Shown: positions 40,276 through 49,287, counted from the stretch's first letter. The stretch is DNA of 64,000 bases from Thiobacillus sp. SCUT-2 (GCF_035621355.1 NZ_CP141769.1:1984001-2048000); one strand, 5' to 3'. Notes: generated by a model from the sequence alone, not told the origin. Translations and numbers: made by a program.

Positions 40276-41664
40276 TCAAGCCATGGCGGGGCGGTTGCGA
40301 CGGAACATGCGGTGCAGGGCTTCCAGGCGGCGACCTTTCTTGGTGACCTCTGCCAGCACCGGAATATCCAGCCCGGTGGCGAGGTCCTGTCCGGAACGCA
40401 CGCGCCGATCCAGCAACTCGACCAAAAATCCGATACCCACGCCCAGCATAGTGCCCAGGAACAGCGACAGCAGGATGTTCAGGAATACTTTCGGCTTGGA
40501 AGGCTTGGTGGGGGCAACGGCCGGATTCAACACGGCAATGTCGGTCTGCGTGGACTGGGCTTCCATGCGGCTCTGGCCATAGCGCTGCAGGGCGGAATCG
40601 TATATCTGTTGGGCGTTTTGCACATCGCGCGCCAGCAAGGAGGCCTCTTCGCGCTGCTGCTTGAGTGCCAGGACAGTGGCCTTTTGCTTGGCGAATGCGG
40701 TGCTCAACTCGTTGTAGCGTTGTTTTGCAGCGCCAGCCGTTGCGCCCACGCCGCGCGTCGCGAGGTTGAGTTCGTTGGCGAGCCTGGTCTTGTAGCTGTT
40801 CACCTCGGCCAGAGTGCGCTGGTAATCGGGGTGGTTCACCCCCACACGCTTGGCGAGGTCGGCCAGTTTGCCTTCGCCCTGCGAGACCTGCGCCTTGAGG
40901 CCTTGCACCACGGGGTTATTGATCACTTCCGGCAGGCTGGCGCTGTCGCGCGTACGCGAGCCGGCATCGAAGGCCGCCGATTGCGCGGCGACCATCTGGC
41001 TGGCCAGATCGCCCATACGTCGGGTCTCCACGTCCAGTCTTTCGTCGGATTCGACTATGCCCTTTTCGCGTTGGTAAGCAGTGAGCTTTTGCTGTGCATC
41101 ATCGAGTTTCTGGCGTAACTCGATAATTTGCTGATCGAACCAGGCGGCGGTCAGTTTGGCCGGCGCCAAGCGCAGGTCAATACTGGTCTCGATGTACGCC
41201 TTGGCAAAAGCGTTAGCAATCGCTGCCGAGAATCGCGGATCGGAGCCAGAAAACGCGACAGAAATCACGTTGGATTCGCGTGAGGGTTCCACACTGAGGT
41301 TCTTCAGAAGCAGGTCGGCCAGCCATTGATTGATGTCGCCGTTGCCTTTGGTCGCCTCCATGAACTGCTCGTGTGTGCCGGGGCTATCCGCCAGCTTCAG
41401 TTCGCGCACCACTTTTTGCGCGACATTCGCACTCTGGATAACGTCGACCTGCGTCGCCATGTAGCCGGGAAACATCTGCGACGGCATCAACTGACCTGTT
41501 AGAGGATCCTTGCTTTTAGAGTCGATGATCAGCGCAGTGGTGGCGGTGTATTGCTTGGGCAGCAACAGACTGACCGCCGTGGTGACGGCAACGGTCAGCA
41601 ACAGCACACTGAGGATGATCGCCTTGCGCGCATTCAGAATCAGCAGGAATTGAGTGAAGTTCAT
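40276..41664 (-). CDS. epsF: Chain-length determinant protein EpsF (Wzz-like)
   Basis: 462-residue inner-membrane co-polymerase. It has an N-terminal helix (about 14-35), a long periplasmic coiled-coil region (QQIIELRQKLDDAQQKLTAY and following) and a C-terminal helix (about 415-435) preceded by the proline-rich APTKPSKPKV typical of Wzz/PCP-2 proteins. It controls polymer length and links the polymerase to the export channel. It sits between epsE and epsG in the conserved order. Confidence 0.93.
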   Translation of the reverse strand: MNFTQFLLILNARKAIILSVLLLTVAVTTAVSLLLPKQYTATTALIIDSKSKDPLTGQLMPSQMFPGYMATQVDVIQSANVAQKVVRELKLADSPGTHEQFMEATKGNGDINQWLADLLLKNLSVEPSRESNVISVAFSGSDPRFSAAIANAFAKAYIETSIDLRLAPAKLTAAWFDQQIIELRQKLDDAQQKLTAYQREKGIVESDERLDVETRRMGDLASQMVAAQSAAFDAGSRTRDSASLPEVINNPVVQGLKAQVSQGEGKLADLAKRVGVNHPDYQRTLAEVNSYKTRLANELNLATRGVGATAGAAKQRYNELSTAFAKQKATVLALKQQREEASLLARDVQNAQQIYDSALQRYGQSRMEAQSTQTDIAVLNPAVAPTKPSKPKVFLNILLSLFLGTMLGVGIGFLVELLDRRVRSGQDLATGLDIPVLAEVTKKGRRLEALHRMFRRNRPAMA

Positions 41665-41674
41665 TGCGGGTTCC

Positions 41675-42469
41675 TTAGAACAGGCTTTCCTTGACGTAGA
41701 TCACGTCGTCTTTTTGGACCGGGTCGCCCAACTGGGCGTCCATTTCCTGCATCGTCCCCTTCGCATCGCGGCGCAGGATCTTGATGCCACGCTGAGTGCC
41801 GCGCTGGGTGAGTCCGCCGCCCAGCGACAGCGCCTGCACTACACTCATGTTCCGCTCCAGGCGGAACGCGCCAGGGCGCTGAACTTCACCGTAGATGTAG
41901 AACATCGGTTGGCGTGCCACGTTGATAATGTCGCCGTCCTGGATCAGTTCGTTGCTGGCTTCGCCGCCCGGCTTGAACAGGGCGACCATGTCGATGTCGT
42001 GGTAGGTGGTCTTGCCGTCGCGCGTGCGCACCAAAGTGACGGTATCTGCGCCGTCGATGATGATGCCGCCGGCCAGTGCCAGCGCATCGGTCACCCGGCT
42101 GATTTTTTCCAGCGTGTATTGCCCGGGCCTGTTGACACGGCCCAGCACCGAAATGTGCTGGCTGCGGTATTGCACCACGTTGAGGGTGACAAAGGGTTTG
42201 ATGATGAAACCACCCTTGCCAAGCCGTTCCGCAATTTCGGTCTCGCCCTGGGCGGGGGTGATGCCCGCCATCTTGACGTCACCAATCAGCGGGAAAGTGA
42301 TGGTGCCGGTCTCGCTCACGCGCGCATCGGTGGTGAGATCGGGCTGCCCGTATACGGTGATGTGCAGCACATCGCCCGTTCCCATGAGGTAATCGCTATC
42401 CGCGCTCCACGCGGGTGCTGCCAGCAGCAACGCGCAAAGCATCAACACACTACGCCACAACCTGATCAT
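41675..42469 (-). CDS. epsE: Polysaccharide export protein EpsE (Wza-like)
   Basis: 264-residue periplasmic/outer-membrane export protein. It has a signal peptide ending PAWSA and a poly-export domain (YLMGTGDVLHITVYGQPDL), followed by SLBB domains (VLGRVNRPGQYTLEK and YIYGEVQRPGAFRLE). No lipobox cysteine is seen after the signal. ATG 42469 is preceded by GGAGAG. It forms the exit channel for the polymer with EpsF and EpsL. Confidence 0.93.
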   Translation of the reverse strand: MIRLWRSVLMLCALLLAAPAWSADSDYLMGTGDVLHITVYGQPDLTTDARVSETGTITFPLIGDVKMAGITPAQGETEIAERLGKGGFIIKPFVTLNVVQYRSQHISVLGRVNRPGQYTLEKISRVTDALALAGGIIIDGADTVTLVRTRDGKTTYHDIDMVALFKPGGEASNELIQDGDIINVARQPMFYIYGEVQRPGAFRLERNMSVVQALSLGGGLTQRGTQRGIKILRRDAKGTMQEMDAQLGDPVQKDDVIYVKESLF

Positions 42470-42740
42470 TGCTCTCTCCAATCGGCGGCCGCTCCAATAG
42501 CCAGCTGCTGTCCTGCCTGAATTATTTTCTTTGCAGACCATCGGCTTCTTGGCTGATGGCCATGTGAACTACGCTCAACCTACTGTCTTAAATCCTGCTG
42601 CCTGTGAAACAGTAGCCCAGTCCGGGGCAACGCAACTGGCGGCCATTCTAACCTTGTCCATGGTTCAAATCGCCCACTCGGCTTCAAGCATTGCTGGAAT
42701 GCAAAACCCATACCCGCAACCACCTGACGATGATAGCCCC
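42470..42740. other. Intergenic region between epsL and epsE
   Basis: 270 bp of lower GC content without a gene I can support. It could contain a promoter for epsE on the minus strand. A GG/GC pair resembling a sigma-54 site near 42,640 has nine rather than ten bases between the elements, so I do not call it. Confidence 0.4.
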
Positions 42741-43997
42741 TTAGAAATCGGCCCTTACGTTGGCAAACACCATGTGAAATTTGTAATCCTCGACAGATTT
42801 GTTGGAATCCCGCCGCCCTGCGCTGACGCCGACGTCCACCGACACAGCCTGGATCGGCATATAACTGACCGAAAGCGATTCGCCAAAGGTGTCGTCGTTG
42901 CGTTGCAATTGTGTTGTTCCCGGATCGCCTTTGAAATCGCGGTTTTCGAAAGTCACGCCGGCATTCAGGCGCCATTTTTCGCGCATCAGCCACACGCCAT
43001 TCAGGCTCGCGCCTTTCTTCAGCACCGAACTGGCGTTGATATCCTGCGCACCACCCAGTTCCTGGTAGACGGAGAAGCTAAGCAGCGTCTTGCCGGTAGC
43101 GTACCAGTCGCCCGATAGGCGACCGATGAAGCCGCTGAAATTGGGGCGCTGCTTGGTTTGCGGCACATAATAGTTGTAACTCCCCCGCAGGACGTTTTCG
43201 TACTGGCGATCGACCCACCCCGCCTGCCCGTGCAGTTTCAGCTTGCCGGAAACAGACCAGTCGCCGAGCAGATTGTATTCAGTCTGCCTGTAGCTGTTGT
43301 CCGCTACTTCGGCAGGAATGACAGGGAAAGGAGGGAAGGGAAAAATGAAGGCTTGCAGAACTTGTGCGATGGGATATTCAGCGTCGACCCTTCTCACCTG
43401 CGCGCGCAGGGTACTGCCCTTGGGCGTGCGGTAGGTCAACGTAACATCGCGCGCCTGCTGCTGAACATCCTGCGAAGCCAGCGAAGGGGCGCTATTAGTG
43501 TAGTCCGCATCATCGATGCCCCCGCCGATCCGCCAGCGCGGGTGGAACTCCCAGTCGGCGCGGCCGAAGCGGCGCTTGCGCGTGACCAGGTTATTGACCT
43601 GTCCGACACTGTCAAAATTGCTCTGGCTGAGCGATTCGGATGCGCCCAGATTGCCGCTCAGCCGGTTTCCCAAGTGCCAGTTCCAGATGCCCTTGTAGTC
43701 ATTGCCGTCGGAATCGAACATCGAATTGCGGTCGTAGCGAACGCGGGTTTTGGTCACATTGGCGACGACTTCCTGCCGCCCCGGTTTCCAGTCGACGTTC
43801 AGCCCGGCGCTCAGGACACTGTAGCGGTCCGGGCGCGGCGTGCCGGGGCTTTCGGTGTCGGCCAGGCGAAACAGGTTGCTGTCGTAGAACCAGCCGTAGG
43901 ACACGAACGGGCGGAAGGTATCGCCCTCCTTCGCGTGGGCGGGCGTGGCAAGCGCCACGCCGAGCGCCATCCCCACAAGCGACAGCGCACGCTTCAC
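42741..43997 (-). CDS. epsL: EPS-locus outer-membrane protein EpsL
   Basis: 418-residue beta-barrel protein with a signal peptide (ending ATPAHA), repeated amphipathic strands with alternating aromatic residues, and a C-terminal FHMVFANVRADF ending in Phe, the outer-membrane assembly signal. This matches the EpsL family of exosortase-linked EPS loci. GTG 43997 overlaps the stop of the CAAX-protease gene (GTGA) and leads straight into the signal peptide. The upstream extension of the frame overlaps another gene and is not used. Confidence 0.88.
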   Translation of the reverse strand: MKRALSLVGMALGVALATPAHAKEGDTFRPFVSYGWFYDSNLFRLADTESPGTPRPDRYSVLSAGLNVDWKPGRQEVVANVTKTRVRYDRNSMFDSDGNDYKGIWNWHLGNRLSGNLGASESLSQSNFDSVGQVNNLVTRKRRFGRADWEFHPRWRIGGGIDDADYTNSAPSLASQDVQQQARDVTLTYRTPKGSTLRAQVRRVDAEYPIAQVLQAFIFPFPPFPVIPAEVADNSYRQTEYNLLGDWSVSGKLKLHGQAGWVDRQYENVLRGSYNYYVPQTKQRPNFSGFIGRLSGDWYATGKTLLSFSVYQELGGAQDINASSVLKKGASLNGVWLMREKWRLNAGVTFENRDFKGDPGTTQLQRNDDTFGESLSVSYMPIQAVSVDVGVSAGRRDSNKSVEDYKFHMVFANVRADF

Positions 43998-44653
43998 CAG
44001 AAACTCCAGTGTCCCGTGGCCACCACATACGCACCCAGCGCACCGTTGGTGACGCCATGCGCAATGATCGGCGCCCACAGATTGCGGGTGCGGATATACA
44101 GCCAGCCATACGCCAGCCCGGCGACCAGGCCAGCCAGCCACTGCACGTGCTCGACGGCAAATAGCGCACTGGCGATGAGCAGCGCCTTGAAACCGATCCG
44201 TGCAGGGTCCAGCGCCAGGAAATCGGTCTGTTGCACCCAGCGCTGCAGAAAGGAGCGCCAGAATAGCTCTTCCATGACGGGCACCACCAGCACGGCGCCG
44301 GCAATGCGAAACACTACCAGCAGCCAATCGATGTTGCCGGACGCGTCGGTGGGATTGTAGCCCTTGCCCGCTTCGCCCAACAGCATCCACCCTGCATCGA
44401 GGTTGACCCACAGCACCAGCACAATCAAGCCGACCACCAGTGACAGCAGCAGATGCTTCAGCGGCAGGCCATATGATTTGAGCTCGGTGTAATGGCGCCA
44501 CAGCACCGCCAGCGCCAGCGCGACCAATCCGGCTTTCACCGGATACAGCCAGCGCACATCGAAGCCGGGCGCCCAGCCCTGCAACAGACCTTCCAGTGCA
44601 AGCAGGACGATATACAGCCCGAACGGCAGGCTGCGAACGAATATGGGAGACAT
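43994..44653 (-). CDS. CAAX protease-related (CPBP) protein of the exosortase locus
   Basis: 219-residue membrane protein with seven or so helices. The three CPBP/Abi motifs are present: EELFWRSFL (paired glutamates and arginine), FAVEHVQW and IIAHGVTNG. A CAAX-prenyl-protease-related protein regularly accompanies exosortase EPS loci, and its substrate is unknown. ATG 44653 places the first helix at the N-terminus. It is coupled to epsL by a four-base overlap. Confidence 0.88.
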   Translation of the reverse strand: MSPIFVRSLPFGLYIVLLALEGLLQGWAPGFDVRWLYPVKAGLVALALAVLWRHYTELKSYGLPLKHLLLSLVVGLIVLVLWVNLDAGWMLLGEAGKGYNPTDASGNIDWLLVVFRIAGAVLVVPVMEELFWRSFLQRWVQQTDFLALDPARIGFKALLIASALFAVEHVQWLAGLVAGLAYGWLYIRTRNLWAPIIAHGVTNGALGAYVVATGHWSFW

Positions 44654-44672
44654 GGACACGTGTCGAAAAACG

Positions 44673-44771
44673 CAAGAAGCAAGGCTCAAGAAGCAAGAGC
44701 CAAGACAGGCGAGCGAATCCTCCCGCTCACGAACACCCTGTCTCTTGTATCTTGCCCCTTGCTCCTTGCTT
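44673..44771. repeat. Inverted heptad arrays (CAAGAAG / CTTGCTC) between epsD and the CAAX gene
   Basis: Five heptads of the CAAGNNN type (CAAGAAG, CAAGGCT, CAAGAAG, CAAGAGC, CAAGACA; 44673-44707) face four of the CTTGNNN type (CTTGTAT, CTTGCCC, CTTGCTC, CTTGCTT; 44744-44771). The arms can form an imperfect stem around a ~36-bp loop. The right arm ends on the epsD stop codon. The period and arrangement match the GCTCACC/GGGGAGC arrays at 9.5, 22 and 23 kb. Confidence 0.7.
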
Positions 44772-45756
44772 ACTTCAGGCCGGAAACGCCCTTGCTGATC
44801 GCATCGGCATCAGCGGCGGGTGCGGCGGCATCCTTGGCCGGAGCTGCAGGCGCGGTTGCGGCGGGCTGCTCGGCGGGGGCTGTCGCCTCCTTGCCCGCAT
44901 CGGCAAACTCGCCCACGTATTCGATCTTTGCGGCGGCCTTCAGGCTGTCCAGTTCGGCTTTGGCTGCCTTCTGGCGCGCCTCGTTTTGCAGCAGGCGCGC
45001 AATGGCCGGCTTGGCCTGCTCCAGCGTCACCGGCTGCAGCTGCGAATCGGCCAACACAATCACCGTCATGCCTTCAGGCGTGTTCACGATCATGGCCTGG
45101 CCGTCCGGCATCTCCGACAGCTTCGCCACCATCGGCAGCGGCAACTGCTCGGCCGGCTTCACGACCTGCGAGGCCTGGGCCGGGTATTTCTCGGTCTTCA
45201 GCCAGTCGACAAACTCGTTGAGCGACTTGGAGGCCCGCAACTGGGCGCCAATCGCCTCCAGCTTGTCCTTGGGCGCCTTGATCGCGAGTTCCTGCAGACG
45301 ATAAATCTTGCGCTTGGTGAATAGCTCCGGATGCTTATTGAAGTAATCGGAGATCTCTGCATCGGTCGGCTCCGCCGGCGTGCCCAGCTTGCGGCTCATG
45401 TAGGTCTCGGCCATGATCTGGCGGCGCGCCGCATCGAGCGCCTGCACCACCGTGGGATCACGATCCAGTTTCTCGGACTGCGCCTTCTGCGCCAGAACTT
45501 CCTGGTCCACCAGATTGCGCACCACCTGCAACGAAGCCGCCTTGGACTGATCCTTGTCGAGATTGGGAATACGCTGCAGTGCGAAGTTCACCTGCGACAC
45601 CGTTAGTTCGGTGCCGTTGACCTTGGCCGCCACCTGGGTCGGCTTTTCCTCTTTTGCTGCCCCGTCCTTCTTGTCACCGCAACCTACGATCAGCGCAGCG
45701 ATCAGCAACGGGAGATACAGCCTCTTCAAACCTTGCATGTTTGTCGTCCTCTTCAT
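44770..45756 (-). CDS. epsD: EpsD family peptidyl-prolyl isomerase lipoprotein
   Basis: 328-residue protein (322 if ATG 45738 is used). A lipoprotein signal ends LIVGCGDKK, giving a lipidated Cys. A SurA/PpiD-like chaperone domain follows, with a parvulin-type region around residues 150-265. The tail is low-complexity Ala/Pro rich. EpsD is a standard member of exosortase EPS loci, presumably folding the outer-membrane components EpsE/EpsL. A candidate sigma-54 promoter lies at 45890-45905. Confidence 0.88.
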   Translation of the reverse strand: MKRTTNMQGLKRLYLPLLIAALIVGCGDKKDGAAKEEKPTQVAAKVNGTELTVSQVNFALQRIPNLDKDQSKAASLQVVRNLVDQEVLAQKAQSEKLDRDPTVVQALDAARRQIMAETYMSRKLGTPAEPTDAEISDYFNKHPELFTKRKIYRLQELAIKAPKDKLEAIGAQLRASKSLNEFVDWLKTEKYPAQASQVVKPAEQLPLPMVAKLSEMPDGQAMIVNTPEGMTVIVLADSQLQPVTLEQAKPAIARLLQNEARQKAAKAELDSLKAAAKIEYVGEFADAGKEATAPAEQPAATAPAAPAKDAAAPAADADAISKGVSGLK

Positions 45757-45889
45757 CCAGATTATTGGAAATTATGTGGTACGAATGTTACACGATGCAT
45801 GCTGTCGGTGATGAATGCGGGTGCACTAATACACATCTAAATGAGTGAAAAAATTTGAATGCGACGTTTACGCTTTTTTATGCTGGCAT

Positions 45890-45905
45890 AGCAAAAGACT
45901 TACCG
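45890..45905 (-). promoter_or_regulatory. Candidate sigma-54 promoter upstream of epsD
   Basis: Minus strand CGGTAAGTCTTTTGCT: GG and GC separated by exactly ten bases, with TTGCT at the -12 end and partial match to TGGCACG at -24. The predicted start leaves a leader of about 120 nt before epsD. No copy of the GTGTAAA-N5-YCGAC upstream element was found here. Confidence 0.4.
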
Positions 45906-45970
45906 TAACCACGATAGAAAAAGGTGGCACCCTTTTGCCGCGGCTTGTCCAAACCTTGAGATTGTTATTG

Positions 45971-46000
45971 TAAAAAATAAGAGGGCGCAATCGCCCTCTT
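45971..46000 (-). terminator. Intrinsic terminator after the outer-membrane protein gene
   Basis: Stem AAGAGGGCG / CGCCCTCTT (45979-45987 with 45992-46000), 4-nt loop, followed on the minus strand by TTATTTTTTA. Confidence 0.85.
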
Positions 46001-46033
46001 GTCATCCAGACCGACCCAAAAAAGCTGATCGGC

Positions 46034-48049
46034 TTAGAACTTGACCGCCAAGCCTGCCGTCATCAAATCGATATCCAGGTTGTCGAATTTGTAGCGCTCT
46101 ACTTCGGCCCGCAGGTCTACGTTATCAATAAGCGCGTAACTTGCACCCAAACCATAGAACACGTCGTAGCCATCGGTCCCCTTGGTTTTAGATGCTGTTT
46201 TTCCGGTTGCAGTCGCGGAGATGGTTTTCAAATTCGAGCTCCAGCTACTTGCGCCTACTTTGGCAAACACAGAAACGCGCTTGGTCACAGGAAGCGTACC
46301 CACCGCCGCCAGCGTCCAAGCGTCGTTTTCGGCGGTCGTGTAAACAGTTCTGGCGGGCCCCGTCAAAGTACCGTAGGCCTTGTTATCGTTGAAATCGACA
46401 AAACCGCCTTCCACGCCAAAATACTTACTGAACTGATACCCTCCAAACACTTTGAAACCCAAGCTCCTCTTGTCCGCCGAGGCCGGTGAAGACGAACCGA
46501 AAGATGAATTCACAAAATCCGTGGAGTATCGTTCCCAGTCATTATTTTTTGACTGCCCGATTCCAAATCCCATATAAATTCCAGTCGGGTCCAGCGCATC
46601 CATCGGGGCATCGCCGTATTCAGTCTTGCCAGGATCAAGCACCCAGCCCAGAGTCACCCCAAAAATATTCTGGTGCATGTCGATCGTGGCCGCACCAACG
46701 ATGTTCTGTTGCAGCGGCGACCGCTGGGGATTCGACGGAACGTACATATACGCCCCAGTGATTTCGAGTTCCTCGCTCGCTTTGTAGGTAAAACCCAACG
46801 AATAATGCTCTTCGGTGTTGGCAGGCGCCAGCGTGGCAAAGGTCAATTGATCATCAGGGATTGGGTTCTTGCCATAGTTATATCCAGCCCGAACCTGTAG
46901 CCGCTGATTCACGCCGTACTGCACGCCCAGCTTGTAAATTGTTTGATCCTTGAAACCGAAGCCCATGCCATTGTCATTCCCCAGCTCTTTGGATTTATCA
47001 AGATGGGAAGGCAGACCTTGCAGGTTTGTAGCACTTGTCGTTCCAGGGAATGTGCCCGGCCCACGATTGCCGAGAGCAGCAATATCGGAAAACTTTACAT
47101 GCAGCACATCGACAGCAAGCACCAGATTCTTGATGGGTTTGATCGCGAGACCAATGCCATAACTTTCCGGAAGGTCGAAATCACCCTGCTGGGCAAACAG
47201 ACCCCGGTATTTGTCGAATTTGGTCATGTAAGTCCGCGAATTGTAGACTAGGCCCACGGTGAGCTTATTATCCAGAAACTCGCCCAGATAACCTAACTTG
47301 ACCCCAGCGCCATAGGCATAATCGAAACCCTGGTTGGTGACATGGGCAGGGTCTGATGTGATCGTGGTGACCCCGGATGGCGCCGTATCGTCAAATGCAG
47401 CGAAAGCGTCAAGACCAAACGCCCGGAAGCGGCTGGCCGCAAACGCCAGCGACGCCCCAACAGAATGGTTGTCATTGATCCTGTAGGCCACGGTAACGGG
47501 CGCTTGCAGGATCATCAAGTCCACCCCAAGCTTCTTGTCTGCGGACGGCGTGTCAACCGTTCCCGTTTCCCAGGAAAAGAAGTTGTACGGATATGAAGTC
47601 CCGCCACCGCCGTAAGGCACAAAGGCCATCCCGACATGCAGTTGCTCGGTCAGTGGCATCGTCATGCCCATTTCTGGCATCACATAGTACTTGTTATCGC
47701 TTTCGGAACATCCATCGAAGCCCAAACTCGTGAACCATGAAGGATAAAATGTCCCCACCCCAGGAATAGTGACCGAACGGATCAGCCCTGTGCCGGTACC
47801 CGTACAGGCATGCCGTTCGGCGTTGAAGATACCGACCCCGATGTCCGCACGCATGCCGGTATTGACAATGTTGGCCGGGTTCGCCGCCTGCGAAAGCGAA
47901 TCACGGCCATAGGCGATGCCGACGCCCCCCATGCCAACCGCACGATAGCCGAACCCCGGCATGAGGGGGCCGTTCGTGGCCTGAGCCGGCTCATACGTCA
48001 GAATCAGGGCGGCAGTCAGTGCTGCCAGGCGAAATGCGGAATGCTTCAC
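46034..48049 (-). CDS. Outer-membrane protein: FadL-type barrel fused to OmpA-like barrel
   Basis: 671 residues. GTG 48049 is preceded by GGAGGAG at ideal spacing and leads into a signal peptide ending EPAQA. Residues 25 to about 475 match the OmpP1/FadL/TodX family (NGPLMPGFGYRAVGMGGVGI, SQAANPANI, NLVLAVDVLHVKFSD), hydrophobic-substrate channels. From about residue 489 (TGIYMGFGIGQS) to the end is a second, OmpA-type eight-stranded barrel, with FKVFGGYQFSKYFGVEGGF, DVFYGLGASY and final Phe. An upstream ATG at 48073 has no good ribosome site. GC content is lower than the surrounding locus. Confidence 0.78.
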   Translation of the reverse strand: MKHSAFRLAALTAALILTYEPAQATNGPLMPGFGYRAVGMGGVGIAYGRDSLSQAANPANIVNTGMRADIGVGIFNAERHACTGTGTGLIRSVTIPGVGTFYPSWFTSLGFDGCSESDNKYYVMPEMGMTMPLTEQLHVGMAFVPYGGGGTSYPYNFFSWETGTVDTPSADKKLGVDLMILQAPVTVAYRINDNHSVGASLAFAASRFRAFGLDAFAAFDDTAPSGVTTITSDPAHVTNQGFDYAYGAGVKLGYLGEFLDNKLTVGLVYNSRTYMTKFDKYRGLFAQQGDFDLPESYGIGLAIKPIKNLVLAVDVLHVKFSDIAALGNRGPGTFPGTTSATNLQGLPSHLDKSKELGNDNGMGFGFKDQTIYKLGVQYGVNQRLQVRAGYNYGKNPIPDDQLTFATLAPANTEEHYSLGFTYKASEELEITGAYMYVPSNPQRSPLQQNIVGAATIDMHQNIFGVTLGWVLDPGKTEYGDAPMDALDPTGIYMGFGIGQSKNNDWERYSTDFVNSSFGSSSPASADKRSLGFKVFGGYQFSKYFGVEGGFVDFNDNKAYGTLTGPARTVYTTAENDAWTLAAVGTLPVTKRVSVFAKVGASSWSSNLKTISATATGKTASKTKGTDGYDVFYGLGASYALIDNVDLRAEVERYKFDNLDIDLMTAGLAVKF

Positions 48050-48390
48050 AAAATTCTCCTCCAAGTTACTCATTCTTGTTAATGCAACCGATACCTCAAT
48101 GGTGCCATTAACTCTTTATATAGGGGGGCATGACACTTACGCCTGCTTACCCTTTGTTTCTGCCTGGATGGTAACCCAAAGACGAGTTGCCAAACCCAAG
48201 AAAAATCCATCCATTGTCCAATTCATTTATTCAGCCATCATGGCAGCACCAACATCCCTGTTTAGCCATGGTTTCTTGGCCCAGCTGGGCACATAACATC
48301 GGCACCCCGCTACCACGAATGCGACTCGTAATGCCAGCGAGCCGCGAGGACACCAGCGAATGCGCGGGTCACCCGGCGGGAGATAATTCA
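48050..48390. other. Intergenic region between the outer-membrane protein and a PEP-CTERM gene
   Basis: About 340 bp, moderately AT-rich, without a gene. It must contain the minus-strand promoter of the outer-membrane protein. A TATATA at about 48115-48120 could serve as -10, but I find no matching -35. Confidence 0.4.
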
Positions 48391-48417
48391 AAAAAACAGG
48401 GGCTTTCGCCCCTGTTT
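48391..48417 (-). terminator. Intrinsic terminator of the PEP-CTERM gene at 48458
   Basis: Ten-bp stem AAACAGGGGC / GCCCCTGTTT with a GAAA tetraloop on the minus strand, followed by a T-run. Confidence 0.88.
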
Positions 48418-48457
48418 GTTCATCAGCCCTTAAGTTACCAAGGCCACGTTACTATGC

Positions 48458-49159
48458 TCAGATCGTAGCTTTGCGACGACGCACGGCGAAACCGACCAGA
48501 CCAAGGCCAGCCAGCATCATGCCGTAGGTGGACGCCTCCGGAACGGCCTGCGTCACGGTGCCCTCCATGTGCAACTGGTAGAACACCCCCGGGAAGGCGG
48601 GCGAATCAGACGGGACCGACGCCGAATAATCCAGAGTGTAGGCGTGATCATACACCCCATCCCAGACAAAGGTAGCGGCAGCACCGGCTCCCATGTTGAT
48701 GTACGGGACGTTGTTCCAAGCAACTGCCCAACCGCTCATGTCAAGGCCTGCTTCAGTACTACCGGTAACACCGGCTGCGTTCGTGACGAAGTTGGTGCCC
48801 GCCGAGCTGAAGAAGCCCCAAGTGTCAACAATCGGGCCCGCCGAACCTACAGTGCTGAGACCATTGCCATAGGGGCCGGCAACGCTGCTTTGACCAATCA
48901 CGAGTCCGGGCGAATTGGCCGCAGACAAGGCGGTCTTTTCGTTTTGCTCAATGCCATTATTATTGGTATCCATACCGAACCAGGAGCCGGAATAGCCAGT
49001 CAGAAAGTTGCCAACACCAGGAATATTCGTATAAATAGGTGCGCCAGCAGTAATGGTCAGCGTATCGCCATTGTTAACAGCAGTAGCATGAGCGCTCATC
49101 GCACCCATGACGCCGACACTGCCGATTGCCAAGGTAAACATGGTTTTCTTGAAGTTCAT
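48458..49159 (-). CDS. PEP-CTERM sorting domain protein A
   Basis: 233-residue exported protein. The signal peptide (MNFKKTMFTLAIGSVGVMGA and on to SAHA) precedes a glycine/asparagine-rich body. The C-terminus has the sorting signal VPEASTYGMMLAGLGLVGFA followed by RRRK, i.e. PEP-like motif, hydrophobic helix and basic tail, read by exosortase. ATG 49159 follows GAGGAG. It is expressed as a single unit from a sigma-54-type promoter at 49272 and ends at a strong terminator. Cellular role unknown. Confidence 0.92.
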   Translation of the reverse strand: MNFKKTMFTLAIGSVGVMGAMSAHATAVNNGDTLTITAGAPIYTNIPGVGNFLTGYSGSWFGMDTNNNGIEQNEKTALSAANSPGLVIGQSSVAGPYGNGLSTVGSAGPIVDTWGFFSSAGTNFVTNAAGVTGSTEAGLDMSGWAVAWNNVPYINMGAGAAATFVWDGVYDHAYTLDYSASVPSDSPAFPGVFYQLHMEGTVTQAVPEASTYGMMLAGLGLVGFAVRRRKATI

Positions 49160-49271
49160 TTTATAAATCTCCTCGTGTAGAAAGTATCGATCGAAACAAC
49201 ACCTACATCCTCCTGCCACACGGTGCGCAACATCCGGCACCGAACAAATCCCTTCGCGGCGACTCTCACCT

Positions 49272-49287
49272 AGCAATGGCCGTTCCA
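49272..49287 (-). promoter_or_regulatory. Sigma-54 promoter of PEP-CTERM gene A
   Basis: Minus strand TGGAACGGCCATTGCT matches TGGCACG-N4-TTGCW at 11 of 12 consensus positions, with GG and GC ten bases apart. The predicted leader is about 100 nt. Confidence 0.75.

Noticed and set aside
42600..42660. Sigma-54-like GG/GC pair upstream of epsE
   Set aside because: The spacing between GG and GC is nine bases rather than the required ten.
48060..48100. Sigma-54-like TTGCA upstream of the double-barrel outer-membrane protein
   Set aside because: With the TTGC part aligned, the invariant GG of the -24 element is missing.
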